DNA of 64,000 nt from CAIWHR01 sp963734055 (GCA_963734055.1 CAVTFQ010000005.1:172072-236071); one strand, 5' to 3'. Positions 52,309 to 61,571 are shown, numbered from the stretch's first letter. Numbers and translations are program-made. Notes: generated from the letters alone by a model not told the origin.

Positions 52309-53975
52309 GAGGCCGTGTAAAAACCGCAAGTGGCTCGCAGGGTGAATGGTTAGCAGCGCAAGCCAAGAGCGCTGGTGAAGCAGTAGGCGATGCAGGAGCG
52401 CAGTCGCGGCCGACGCGCCGCGTTGGTGGTGTGGAGGGCGGAAAGGGGCTGGATTGGAGCGCCAAGAAGGGCTCTCGCCCTCTATGCTCGGATTGCGGCC
52501 AGCATTTCGCCGATGCCCAAGATGCGCATCACGCGCTTCAGGTTATAGGCCAGGACGTGCAGACTCATCTCCGTGCGCACGCGTGCCAACGTCTTGGTCA
52601 GGAAGTGGGTCCACCCCATCCAGGACTTGATCGTTCCGAACGGATGCTCGACCGTCTGCCGGCGCACTCGCATCATTTCGGGCTGACGATCCAGTCGCAG
52701 TTGCATGGCCTCGAGTACCGCCTCGTGTTCCCAGCGGGTGATGCGGCGATACGGGCTCGGCGTGCAGCGCGCCTTGAGCGGACACCTGGGGCAAGCCGAA
52801 GACCAATACCGGTGTAACGTCTGGCCCTTCTCGACCGTCGTCATGCGCCAGATCGCCCGTTGCCCTGCGGGGCATCGGTACTCATCGTCGGCGGCGATGT
52901 AAATAAAGTCCTGCTTGTCGAAGCGACCGTCAGCCTTGCTGCTTGAGGTCATCGACTTGGGCACCAGTGGTGTGATTCCGGCCTCGTCGCATTGTAGGAT
53001 TTGCTCGCCCTTGAAGTAACCGCGATCGGCCACCACGGTCAGCTCGGCAATGCCCGTGGCGGCGCGCGCCTGTTCGGCCATTGGCGTCAACTGTTCGCGA
53101 TCAATGCCGACGGTGACGACTTCATGCGCCACGATCAGGTGGTGCTTCGCGTCGACCGCAGTCTGTACGTTGTAGCCGACGATGCCACCGCCCCGATTCT
53201 TCATCGAGCGGGCATCGGGATCCGTCAACGACAGCTGTTGATCGGGGCTGGCCAGCATTTGCGCCTCGAGTCGCTTGAGTTGCAGCATTCGCTCCCTCAG
53301 CGCCGCGATCTTGGCTTGCAGCCGGCCCCTCTTCAGTTCGGCCACTTCAGGCTCGGCCCGGTCGGCGGTGTCCATCTCAGTCAGGTAGCGCGCGATGCTT
53401 TCTTCGATCTGCGCCTGCTGCCGCTCCATCTTGGCCGGGGTAAAGTTCTTGTCGCGGTTGTTCACCGCCTTGAACTTGCTGCCGTCAATGGCAACGACCG
53501 CATCGGTGAACAGATTGAGCTGGCGACACAGCACGATAAACTGCCGGCACACGTTGCGGATCGCCCGCCCGTTGTCCTTGCGGAAGTTGGCAATGGTCTT
53601 GAAGTCCGGCATCCGCCGACCGGTTAGCCACATCACCTCAACATTGCGCTGCGCCTCGCGCTCCAGGCGACGGCTGGACTGGACGCGGTTCAGGTAGCCG
53701 TAGATGTAGAGCTTCAGCAGCATCGCCGGGTGGTAGGCCGGGCGCCCCGTGGCCGCCGGTGCTACTCCGTCGAAGCCCATCTGGCGCAGATCGAGTTGCT
53801 CGACAAACGCCTCCACCACGCGCACCGGATTGTCTTGGTCCACATAGTCGTCCAAGCACTCCGGCAGCAACGTCACCTGGCTTCGGTCGTCGCCTTCGAC
53901 AAATCGCTTCATGTTGCCGCCTCGAAGAAATCGCTCTCTTCAATATAGACAACTTTCGCGTTTTTACACGGCCTC
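52309..53975. mobile_element. IS1182-family element
   Basis: Inverted termini GAGGCCGTGTAAAAAC at 52309 and, inverted, at 53975; 1667 bp. Flanked by GGCC on both sides (52305-52308, 53976-53979) as a 4-bp target duplication. The sequence beyond the right end (AGCAGCGGACATT) continues the interspersed repeat interrupted on the left, confirming insertion into repeat copy C. Confidence 0.88.
52482..53912 (-). CDS. IS1182-family transposase
   Basis: 476 residues. DDE transposase of the IS1182 group: RPAYHPAMLLKLYIYGYLNR, MPDFKTIANFRKDN, AIDGSKFKAVNNRDKNFT (first Asp), GYNVQTAVDAKHHLIVAHEV, VADRGYFKGEQILQCD (second Asp) and the C-terminal Cys-rich and VEHPFGTIKSWMG (Glu) segments. Intact. Confidence 0.95.
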   Translation of the reverse strand: MKRFVEGDDRSQVTLLPECLDDYVDQDNPVRVVEAFVEQLDLRQMGFDGVAPAATGRPAYHPAMLLKLYIYGYLNRVQSSRRLEREAQRNVEVMWLTGRRMPDFKTIANFRKDNGRAIRNVCRQFIVLCRQLNLFTDAVVAIDGSKFKAVNNRDKNFTPAKMERQQAQIEESIARYLTEMDTADRAEPEVAELKRGRLQAKIAALRERMLQLKRLEAQMLASPDQQLSLTDPDARSMKNRGGGIVGYNVQTAVDAKHHLIVAHEVVTVGIDREQLTPMAEQARAATGIAELTVVADRGYFKGEQILQCDEAGITPLVPKSMTSSSKADGRFDKQDFIYIAADDEYRCPAGQRAIWRMTTVEKGQTLHRYWSSACPRCPLKARCTPSPYRRITRWEHEAVLEAMQLRLDRQPEMMRVRRQTVEHPFGTIKSWMGWTHFLTKTLARVRTEMSLHVLAYNLKRVMRILGIGEMLAAIRA

Positions 53976-54156
53976 GGCCAGCAGCGGACATTCGCCGTTG
54001 CGGCAAGTCTGTCACCTCTTTCTCCCCTGGAGCAGTGATCGCGAGGCCGAGCGCCATTGCGATCTTCGAGATTAGCTCGCCAACGCAAACAAACGCCGGC
54101 AGTCGATCGAACTATTGCCGCTGCGAGGAAACGCTGGCCCTGATTAGAAAGACGAC

Positions 54157-54855
54157 TCATTTCGTCGCCTTTGCGACATCGGCCAACAAAGATGCAGCCT
54201 TCGGGGTCGTTACCGTCCTGCGGATCAAGATGTCAGGCGGAAGTAGATTGCTCCCACCGAAAAACGCGTCGTTCCATGGGACATTGATACTCACAACCGT
54301 TCCATCGAGATTAAGACCTCCATATACGCCCTTCGCGCGCGTAAACGAAATCAGGTCAGCCGTGATCGTGGACCTCGCTCCGGCGCCCACCGGACCCGCG
54401 GCAATGCTTGCGTCGCCGCCGATTTTGAACGATGTCGACAACAGCGAATTGAATCCCCTGTCGGTCATCACGACGACGATGACCTCCGACACGTCGATTC
54501 CAGCCTGGAAGCCCACGCTGGCGGTCGCCAGATTGTAAAACGCAGGCCCCGCCCAGGCGCGGCCATCTCGCGCAACCAGAACGCCACGCCCGCCCGAACC
54601 ACCGAAAATGAATCCCGCCCTAACGACCTGCGGTGCGATCAGGATCGCCCTCGCCCGACTCAGGTTGTCCTGGATCCACGTCTGGTCCGGATCACGAATG
54701 AAATTGCTGAGCGTTGTTCGCGCATCCGCGACCAGACTCTCCGGCTCACCGGAAGCCGGTTGCGTAGCGCACCCAGCCAGCGCTGCCGCCGCCAGAACAC
54801 GCAAGACGTTGCGGCGCGAAGGACTATCTATCATCGTGGATGTGATCATCTTCAT
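54157..54855 (-). CDS. SYLF-domain (Ysc84-type) lipoprotein
   Basis: 232 residues; a start at the Met two codons in (54849), spaced six bases from AAAGGA, is equally likely. Lipobox LAGC after a twin-arginine-containing signal (SRRNVLRVLAAAALAGC). SYLF/Ysc84 domain text: ARAILIAPQVVRAGFIFGGSGGRGVLVARD, FQAGIDVSEVIVVVMTD and ADLISFTRAKGVYGGLNLDG. The fold binds phosphoinositide-type lipids in eukaryotes; bacterial role unclear, probably envelope maintenance. Confidence 0.9.
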   Translation of the reverse strand: MKMITSTMIDSPSRRNVLRVLAAAALAGCATQPASGEPESLVADARTTLSNFIRDPDQTWIQDNLSRARAILIAPQVVRAGFIFGGSGGRGVLVARDGRAWAGPAFYNLATASVGFQAGIDVSEVIVVVMTDRGFNSLLSTSFKIGGDASIAAGPVGAGARSTITADLISFTRAKGVYGGLNLDGTVVSINVPWNDAFFGGSNLLPPDILIRRTVTTPKAASLLADVAKATK

Positions 54856-55329
54856 TCCTTTGACCAGTTAACTTCGGAAGCGATCTTTACAGCATACACA
54901 TTGTGCGGGAACCCGCGCCAGTTCCCTGTAGCTGCGCCCTTGTCCCTCCGCTGCAAGCATTTCGGCTGACCAACGCTCGACGCTCCACGCATCGGCGGCG
55001 CGTTGGACTTATACCTTCATTGCCAGCAAGGCGTGCCAGGAGCCGGACGCGTGTCGCGTGCCCGCTGTTCATGCACGAGTCAGGAGCCGACGACGAATGG
55101 CCTCGTCAGCCGCGAGTGCGCGCGAGATCGCTGGACGTTGGTTTCGCTACCTCGCGGAACAGGGCGTCTGCACTCGGCCACAACCAGACGTAGCGCACCG
55201 TCATCCAAAGCGCTACCCGCACCGGCAATGGCTGGCCTCCCCCGGTCATGCGTCGACGCGGTGAAGCCACAAAGGCGTAGTATGGCCGGACCTCCTTGTG
55301 TCGACGAGGTGATCAAGTGATGGACCGCC
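54856..55329. other. Intergenic region, no gene seen
   Basis: About 470 bases between the SYLF gene and an IS3 relic. Short frames only; no domain, ribosome site or repeat recognised. Confidence 0.5.
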
Positions 55330-55700
55330 GTAGATCCGGAGTCGGCGATAACCGTAACGCGGATACTGCGATGAGAGTCGTTTCATGGCCGCGATCACTG
55401 GAGCGTCCTTCACCGATTGCCGCGGCTGGTAGGACAAGGTCGAGCGGGCCATGCCGATCAGCCCGCAGGCACGCTTCTTCGCAATGCCTTGCCCACAGGC
55501 GTAGGCACACTGCTCGCGTCGTCCCTGTGGGCTTACCATTTTTTTTCGATTGATCTCCTTCATCACCTCGATCTCGAGGTCACTCTTGGCCGGCAGCTTC
55601 TTGAGCTTCGCATTCTCCGAGGTCAAGGCCTTGAGCCGCTTCGTCGGCGGGCTCCAGCGGGCCAAAGTGCTTCCGCCAGGCGTAGATCGTCTGTTAGGGG
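55330..55700 (-). pseudogene. IS3-family transposase relic
   Basis: On the minus strand QTIYAWRKHFGPLEP, then LKALTSENAKLKKLPAKSDLEIEVMKEIN, then CGLIGMARSTLSYQPRQSVKDAPVIAAMKRLSSQYPRYGYRRL-type text (in pieces, different frames). This is the end of OrfA joined to the start of OrfB of an IS3-group element. The catalytic core is missing. Decayed and unrelated to the IS3 copy at 59.4 kb. Confidence 0.75.
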
Positions 55701-55738
55701 CGAGCGGTAGCTGGCATTGGTCGAACGGCGACGAGTCC

Positions 55739-56232
55739 ATGGGCAGCGTTGGCTACACAATCGAACCCGGCGCAATGGTCTTGCGCTACGCAGTTGGCGA
55801 AGACGACGACATCGAGCAGGTCGTCCAACATGTTGGCATCGAGTGCGCCCCTGCTACTACGGCGGACATCGGCACTACTGGCGCTGCCCTCAGTGCGATC
55901 GCCGAGCCGAGGTGGTGGTGATGGCGACTCACGGGCGATGATGGGCCTGCAGGCGGTGCCTGCGCCTGCGGTACGTTTCACAACGACTAGCTCCGGCTGA
56001 TCGTATCCAGCGCCGGGCGGACGCGATCTACGAGCGCTTGGGCGCGATGGACACTGAGTTTGTGCAGAAACCGAAGTGGATGCGTTGGATGCGTTGGCGA
56101 ACGTTCAACCGGCTAATGGATAAGGCTAACGCGCTATTAGGCCACGCCGATGTGCTCTTCCTGACACGCTTACGGCGATTTGGTTTCGCCGGAGTCGATG
56201 AGGCAGTTGCCGAGATACTTGGCGAACAGTAG
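55739..56232 (+). pseudogene. Zinc-ribbon hypothetical gene, frameshift plus nonsense
   Basis: Three pieces read in order: MGSVGYTIEPGAMVLRYAVG to VGIECAP; then, one base missing near 55855, CYYGGHRHYWRCPQCDRRAE to HGR; an in-frame TGA at 55939-55941; then WACRRCLRLRYVSQRLAPAD to the stop at 56232. CPQC and CRRC make a zinc ribbon of a family of about 160 residues found on plasmids and islands (typical text CPRCGRR...CRHCHRLAYASQ). Two independent lesions argue for real decay, unless the TGA is also an error. Confidence 0.7.
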
Positions 56233-56351
56233 GCTGGCTCGACCTCGCCAGCCGACGCGGGCGATTCGTCGTCGCCTATGTTCCGCTCGGGTATCCAACT
56301 CTGGTATAAGAGAAATGGTTTTTGATCGTTGGCGCGAGGGAGGTGTTGCTC

Positions 56352-57911
56352 ATGGACTTCTACAAGTTCGTTGTGACTGAGTTCATCATCGGGTTGACCC
56401 GAGCGCTGCACGAGGACGAGCTTTATCTGAGTCATTCTGTGCATGTCGATGGGACGCTTGTCGCTAGCAACTTTGCCCATCTCGGATCGTTCAACAACGG
56501 CACGTACCAGACGGGCCAGGTTGGCATCTCAACAGTGATCAACGATCCAAGCGTCAAGGTCGACTTCGTATTCCAGCTGGTTAACGCCGGCAATGCATCA
56601 TCTGACACTGTGGAGGCTGGCATGCTCGGAACAGCCGAGCAGTTGATCGGCATCGGCGGCTGCAGCGCAGGCGGGGAGTCCATGGTTTCTTCGGCCCTGG
56701 CCGCCATTCCGGCGGATGGAGCATACGCGCTGGCGCTGAAGGCTGTCGCCAAGCTCTGGGACTGGCTGACCACGAACTGTGATGGCCCAGTGGCCTTTGA
56801 CAGACTCACGGGCGCACGTTTCGCCATCGACACCTGGGCTGACGACGACCCCAGCGGAGCCATCAATGTCATTAGCAAAGGCTACGGGGGTACTGACTCG
56901 GCGGCCGGGTGCGGCGGGAATTCGGCCTATCGCGTCACTTGGTTCGTCCAGCACTGGTGCGGCTGGGCCGCGATCGTGAACTCGCAGAAACGCGCGTTGG
57001 AGTCCACGACTAGTGTAGCAATCGCGGCTCACAACGGCGCTTTGCACACATTCGGCGTAGCTCCAGGCTTCGGAGTCACCCACGCGCGAACGTTTAACGG
57101 CGCCGACTGGCAGGTCAACCTGCTCGGCGAGTTCGGCCGCAACGATTTCTTCCACGTGAATCCGCTTCCGCTCAGCGCCATCAGCTTCGATGATCGGCTT
57201 CACGTCTTTTGCGTGCTAGATAACGGCTCGATTTGGCCGCTAGCCTACACGAGCGCTGGCGGGTCATGGTTGACGTCGGCCGCGCATCCTCCCGCCGGTC
57301 TGAAGACGTCATTGCCCATCGCGACCGTGGAGTTTCTCAACCGACTCCATGTTTTCGCACGCGATCAGGTGTCGAACACTCTTCGGTTTATATCGAGCTC
57401 CGACCTGCAGGCGTGGACAGCATGGACGAATGTGCCCGTCACCGGTCTTGCACCGGCATCTCCGGTTGCGGCGGCCACCTTGGAAGGACGCCTCTTCCTC
57501 TTCGGAATTTTTGATACGGGCAAGCCGCCCGAGTCAAAGGTCGTTGTTATGACCTCGACCACGGACACCGTGTCGTGGACGCCTTGGGACCAGGTCGAAG
57601 CAGGCGCGCGCCCCGAGGGCCGGCCTCTCACCGATCAGCCTTTGGATGTCGCCGCGGCGACGTTCCGCGACCGCGTATACCTCGCGTCACGCTGGATGGG
57701 CGCGACAACAGACCCGGACGCAGGACTGTACGCCGCGGTGAACTTCAGCGCGGGCGGAGCCAATTGGTCGGGGTGGCGCCAGCCGGTATCGACGGTGCCG
57801 TTCGGGCCATCCGCCACCCCAGGTGTAGCAGCGAGCGGCAACCATCTCTACCTGCTTGCGCCGGCCACGGATTCTGCAGGTGGAACAAACAAACAAGTGT
57901 GGGCCTACTGA
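56352..57911 (+). CDS. Unrecognised protein with beta-propeller-like repeats
   Basis: 519 residues from the ATG following GGGAGG. The first 220 residues (MDFYKFVVTEFIIGLTRALH; NLSHS-like and FVFQLVNAGNASSDTVEAG) match nothing I recognise and have no signal peptide. From about 225 on, five or six blade-like repeats of about 50 residues recur with a V-A-I-x-x-H/R-x-G-x-L-H-T/V-F core, as in ALHTFGVAPG, RLHVFCVLDN, RLHVFARDQV, RLFLFGIFDT, RVYLASRWMG and HLYLLAPATD. This suggests a lectin- or sialidase-like propeller. Function unknown; surrounded by decayed genes yet itself intact. Confidence 0.7.
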   Translation: MDFYKFVVTEFIIGLTRALHEDELYLSHSVHVDGTLVASNFAHLGSFNNGTYQTGQVGISTVINDPSVKVDFVFQLVNAGNASSDTVEAGMLGTAEQLIGIGGCSAGGESMVSSALAAIPADGAYALALKAVAKLWDWLTTNCDGPVAFDRLTGARFAIDTWADDDPSGAINVISKGYGGTDSAAGCGGNSAYRVTWFVQHWCGWAAIVNSQKRALESTTSVAIAAHNGALHTFGVAPGFGVTHARTFNGADWQVNLLGEFGRNDFFHVNPLPLSAISFDDRLHVFCVLDNGSIWPLAYTSAGGSWLTSAAHPPAGLKTSLPIATVEFLNRLHVFARDQVSNTLRFISSSDLQAWTAWTNVPVTGLAPASPVAAATLEGRLFLFGIFDTGKPPESKVVVMTSTTDTVSWTPWDQVEAGARPEGRPLTDQPLDVAAATFRDRVYLASRWMGATTDPDAGLYAAVNFSAGGANWSGWRQPVSTVPFGPSATPGVAASGNHLYLLAPATDSAGGTNKQVWAY

Positions 57912-58001
57912 ACACAAGCCGGCGCCGCGCCCTCGAATTATTCCGCGACATAGAGAAGAATTCCGGCGCAATGCGGTGGCTGAAGGCTAGTTGCATATCC
58001 A

Positions 58002-58332
58002 ACTGATGCCGAACCAACGGCAATCTGCCTTCGCATTCACGAATCAGGGCCGGATTGCGAGCTTGGCACAGAAGCATCGGCTACCGTCTACGTATGGACA
58101 AAGAGAGTTCGCGGACGCCGGCGGCCTCATCGCCTACCGGTCGAACCTCGCAGATAATTGGCGGCGCGCCGCCACGTTTGTGGACAAGATTCTCAAGGGG
58201 GCCAAGCCAGGTGACCTACCGGTCGAGCAGCCCACGAAGTTCGAGCTGGTCATTAACATGAAGACAGCAAAGGCGCTGGGGCTGACGCTCCCGCCGTCGC
58301 TGCTGCGGCGAGCGGACGAGGTGATCCAGTGA
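58002..58332 (+). pseudogene. ABC transporter substrate-binding protein, C-terminal fragment
   Basis: Only the last 110 residues remain: NQGRIASLAQKHRLPSTYGQREFADAGGLIAY, RRAATFVDKILKGAKPGDLP and VEQPTKFELVINMKTAKALG to the end ADEVIQ. This is the C-terminus of the ABC_sub_bind (PF04392-type) family, usually about 330 residues. No N-terminal two thirds, signal peptide or permease is present. Confidence 0.8.
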
Positions 58333-59092
58333 TGACTCGTTGCGAGTTGGTCGCAGGATTTCCGCGACTCGCCGCGGTCGCCGGTTGACCTGATTCGTTG
58401 AGCGTCCGCTTTCGAGAGGAACGTATGTCGGCTTGGGGTCGATAGCGCCATGTCGACCATTGGCGGTGACCGGCTCCTTACCGTCTTGTTCCTGACGTTC
58501 AACCAGATCATCTGTAGAGCGACTCCTGGCCGGTCAGCGACCTTCACGCAGGGGCACCGGCGGCGCCCATGACCGGGCACACAAAAACTCGCACATACAG
58601 CGATTCATTTTCCGGTGGACGGTGACCGTCGCCCCGGACGACAGTGCGCCCCATGCCGTCCATAACGGCGGCGCCCATTTTGGTTTGTTGCAGTACGCTG
58701 GCCATGTCCGGCCGCATTGACGCTCCTTACGCGTCGCCCTTTGCCGAGCCATCGGCGCCGAATGCCGTCCTGCCTCTGAAAGCCGGCGAGCCCTCGCGGG
58801 CCTGAGGTTCAGTCGAAGTCGCGCTGCGGCAGTTCTGCGTCAACGCGGAAGCCTGCAGCCCTGGCGCGACCGCCAACGGCCTTGTGCCGTGCAGTAGGAA
58901 GTTGCGGCATTGGGGGCTGCCTGTGGGCGTTCGTCCACGCGCGCCCCGGTGTCGATGGTGACAGGCGCAAGCGAGCGCCATTCGTGTGCCGCAGCTCCGT
59001 GCTGCGTCCACCCTTTAGCCGGCTCGCTGCGCCAATTGTCAAGCGACACCCGGTTTTGACCCCCGGGCGACATTTGGAATTGACCCCCTGGT
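58333..59092. other. Gene-poor region with one possible small gene
   Basis: About 760 bases. Apart from the 57-codon frame at 58544-58717, I see only unsupported short frames and fragments of the local intergenic repeat (CTGGCCGGTCAGCGACCTTC near 58525, similar to 63870). An IS21-like terminus (CCCCGGGCGACATTTGG) precedes the istB remnant. Confidence 0.5.
58544..58717 (-). CDS. Possible 57-residue small protein
   Basis: ATG preceded by AAGGAG at five bases, the best ribosome site in this stretch. Reads MRPDMASVLQQTKMGAAVMD to VCPVMGAAGAPA. Rich in Met and Gly, no recognised family. The ribosome site is the only support. Confidence 0.35.
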   Translation of the reverse strand: MRPDMASVLQQTKMGAAVMDGMGRTVVRGDGHRPPENESLYVRVFVCPVMGAAGAPA

Positions 59093-59416
59093 TTAGGTCA
59101 ACTTCTCCAACTCCTTGTCCGTCGAACGCTGCGGCACCAGTCCTGAACGCCGCTTCTCCCGTAACCGATAGCTGTCGCCGCGGATCGTAATGACGTGACT
59201 GTGATGCAGCAGCCGGTCGAGGATCGCGGTGGCCACGACGCTGTCGCCGAACACGGTGCCCCATTCGCTGACCGCGCGATTGCTGGTCACCAGCATCGAA
59301 CCGCGCTCGTAGCGACGCGATACGAGTTGGAAGAACAGATGCGCAGCGTTCGCTTCCAGCGGCAGGTAGCCGAGTTCATCCACGATCAGCAGTTTCGGCT
59401 TCGCGTAGTGCACCAA
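59093..59416 (-). pseudogene. IstB (IS21 helper ATPase), 5' truncated
   Basis: Remaining 107 residues contain PKLLIVDELGYLPLEANAAHLFF (Walker B), VSRRYERGSMLVTSNRAVSEWG and HHSHVITIRGDSYRLREKRR, the C-terminal half of IstB. The Walker A half and istA are absent, and the IS3 element starts six bases upstream. The missing half is not found on the far side of IS3, so the region was also deleted. Confidence 0.88.
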
Positions 59417-59452
59417 GCGTTCTGACCTTGCCTCGATTTGACGTACACCAGG

Positions 59453-60315
59453 CTACGCAGCCATGAGGCTGGATTCGACGTTTGCCGGGGTCCGATACCC
59501 GATCGACGAGTGTAGACGTCGATGATTGTAGAAGCCTTCGATCCAGTCAACGATGTCGAGTCGAGCCTGGGCGCGGGTTTCGTATCGGAGTTGATAGATG
59601 CGCTCGACTTTCAGGGTCTTGAAGAAGCTCTCCATCGGCGAGTATCCCAGCAATTGGCCCTGCGACTCATCGACTGCAGCATCCTGAAATCGGCAATCAG
59701 CTTTCGGTAACGATCACTCGCGTACTGGCTGCCGCGGTCGGAATGGATGATCAGCCCTGGCGGCGGTTTGCGGCGGCAATAGGCCGCTTGCAACGCCTGG
59801 CAGACCAGGTCAGCGTGGAGCCGTTCGCTCATCGACCAGCCGACAATCCGGCGGCTGGCCAGATCCATCACGACCGCCAGATACAGCCAGCCCTCGACCG
59901 TGCTGAGATAGGTGATGTCGCAGACCCAGGCGCGATTGATATCCCAGCCGTCGAACCGGCGCGCGAGGACATTGGGAGCCACCGGCAGGCGATGACCCGA
60001 GTCCGTCGTCACCCGGTAGGGACGCTTGTAGACCGGTCGCAGCGCCTGCCGTTGCAGGCTGCGGCGGACCCGCTCCGGCCCCACCCGCAGTCCCTGCTCG
60101 CGCAGCCCGCGCACGATGCGCGGACGCCCGTAGCTGCCTTTGCTCGCCGCGTGCATCGCCGCCACCTGCGCATCCAGCCGCGCATTGGCCTGCGCCCGGT
60201 CGCTCGGCGGGCGCCGCCGCCATTGCAGATAGCCGGTGCGCGACACCGCCAGCAGCCGGCACATCCGGGTGACCGCGTAGTCGTCGCGATGGCGCTCGAT
60301 CCAGGCGTATCTCAC
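59453..60315 (-). pseudogene. IS3 transposase OrfB, frameshifted
   Basis: 863 bases, one short of a whole number of codons. The first frame (60315-59611) gives the rve integrase core: YAVTRMCRLLAVSRTGYLQW, NRAWVCDITYLSTVEGWLYL (Asp), GLIIHSDRGSQYAS (Asp), then leaves frame after RRANCWD near 59660. The second frame resumes MESFFKTLKVERIYQL, holding the catalytic Glu, to SIGYRTPANVESSLMAA. One base is missing in TGGGATACTCGCC. OrfB as assembled is inactive. Confidence 0.88.
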
Positions 60316-60629
60316 CGCGACTCCTTCGCGAAATACGCCGCCGCTTTTTTTACGATCTCCAGATCAAGTTTGGCACTGGCCAGCTCGCGCCGGAGCCGCG
60401 CATTCTCGGCTTCCAACTCCGAGACCGGACGCTTGACCGGCACCGCTTCGCCCGCGATCGGCGCGGCCGCCCCATCACGACTGCGCCGCACCCAGTTGGT
60501 CATGGTCGACTGCGGAATCCCCAACCGTTTCGCGGCCGCGTTCCCGCCCGTCGACAAAGCCAGCCGGACCGCCTCCGCCTTGAACTCCTCCGTGTACTGC
60601 CGATTCGGAACCGCTTCCTTCTTTCCCAT
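60312..60629 (-). CDS. IS3 transposase OrfA
   Basis: 105 residues, helix-turn-helix (YTEEFKAEAVRLALSTGGN, AAKRLGIPQSTMTNWVRR) plus a leucine-zipper-like coiled coil (SELEAENARLRRELASAKLDLEIVKKA). Overlaps orfB by four bases, consistent with programmed frameshifting in this family. Confidence 0.92.
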   Translation of the reverse strand: MGKKEAVPNRQYTEEFKAEAVRLALSTGGNAAAKRLGIPQSTMTNWVRRSRDGAAAPIAGEAVPVKRPVSELEAENARLRRELASAKLDLEIVKKAAAYFAKESR

Positions 60630-60723
60630 CGTGCCCTCCGTTCATCAGAAAGTTACCAACATTCTGATGTACGTGAAACCGGGGCAGGGTCACAGCGAAC
60701 AGCGCTAACCCCTTGTGATTGTT

Positions 60724-60767
60724 GGTGGCCAAGGGCGGAATTGAACCACCGACACAAGGATTTTCAG
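60724..60767 (-). repeat. tRNA-Phe 3' half, att-like copy 2
   Basis: Identical over 44 bases to 46136-46179, including anticodon loop, T arm and 3' acceptor strand. The flanking base gives a templated CCA end here (TGG on the plus strand). D arm and 5' acceptor absent. Bases 60790-60836 also resemble 46203-46250. Together the copies bound about 14.6 kb. Confidence 0.82.
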
Positions 60768-60913
60768 AATCAGTCTTAACAAGCGTCGTATTTCAAATCA
60801 AGCTCTTGCGACACACGCTAAGTTCCAAGAGCAGCCACGAGCAGCCTAAGACCAGTTGCAAAGAGCTCAGCAAAGTTACGAAATGGCTACGCTCGTGACT
60901 CTCCGCCCGCGCA

Positions 60914-61270
60914 TCAAGGGAGTACTGAAATGCGGATGCGCTCGGGCTGGAGGACGACGAAGCTGCCTGTGAGCCGATCGGCGTGCTTGCGCACCAGTTC
61001 CAGAAGCCGAGCCCCGAGGGCCGACCGAGCGCTTGTCGGAAACCGAATCAAGACGACGCCCAGAGTCTTGCGTCCAGCCGCAAATACGAGCTGCCCGAAA
61101 TCCTTGTCCTCAGTGAGCAGAATTCGGCCTTCGTCCAGCGCCAGGGCGATGACCCGCTCATCTTCAGCGCCCGCCGAGGCCTCCGCAACCGAGAGAACGT
61201 CGAAGCCCGCAGTCCGCAGCGCGCGGACAGCGGCGAAGTCGCAGCTCTCGTCGGCGAGAAAGCGCAACAT
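60914..61270 (-). CDS. DUF5615 PIN-like toxin candidate
   Basis: 118 residues. DUF5615/PIN-like Mut7-C-type fold: FLADESCDFAAVRALRTAGFDV, RILLTEDKDFGQLVF and GVVLIRFPTS. The acidic residues (D in ADESCD, ED in TEDKD) are those of PIN-like nucleases. Lies 18 bases after a DUF433 gene, the standard partner. Probably the toxin of a type II module. Confidence 0.87.
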   Translation of the reverse strand: MLRFLADESCDFAAVRALRTAGFDVLSVAEASAGAEDERVIALALDEGRILLTEDKDFGQLVFAAGRKTLGVVLIRFPTSARSALGARLLELVRKHADRLTGSFVVLQPERIRISVLP

Positions 61271-61288
61271 CGCAATCGCGTCGACGCA

Positions 61289-61507
61289 CTACACAATCTC
61301 TTCGTGGGCGAGCACCACGGCCGCATAGGTCATCGCAGCCCGAATGTCGTCGGGCTTTAGATTGGGATAGGCGTCGAGCAAATCCTGCTCGGTCGCGCCT
61401 TCGCCCAGCTTACGCAAAATCAGCTCGACCGGGATCCGCGTGCCGCGGATCACCGGCTTCCCAAGCATGACCTTGGGGTTGATTTCGATACCCTCAGGCA
61501 GTGCCAT
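61289..61507 (-). CDS. DUF433 antitoxin candidate
   Basis: 72 residues from the ATG at 61507, preceded by GGAGAAG. DUF433 helix-turn-helix: GIEINPKVMLGKPVIRGTRI, PVELILRKLGEGATEQDLLDAYPNL and DDIRAAMTYAA. Expected to bind DNA and neutralise the DUF5615 partner. The longer frame to 61714 runs through a decayed neighbour. Confidence 0.88.
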   Translation of the reverse strand: MALPEGIEINPKVMLGKPVIRGTRIPVELILRKLGEGATEQDLLDAYPNLKPDDIRAAMTYAAVVLAHEEIV

Positions 61508-61571
61508 GACGTCTTCTCCTCGATTCCATTGCGGTGCGGATTCTAGCAAATCAGCCGACCGGAATGGCGAG

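Larger units (their letters stand above)
59423..60692. mobile_element. IS3-family element
   Basis: 1270 bp with inverted ends TGACCTTGCCTCGATTTGAC (left) and TGACCCTGCCCCGGTTTCAC (inverted at right), about 29 bp with a few mismatches. Carries orfA and a frameshifted orfB. No clear target duplication is visible. Confidence 0.88.

Noticed and set aside
54856..55329. Short open frames upstream of the IS3 relic as genes
   Set aside because: Frames on both strands overlap, composition is not protein-like and no ribosome site is visible.
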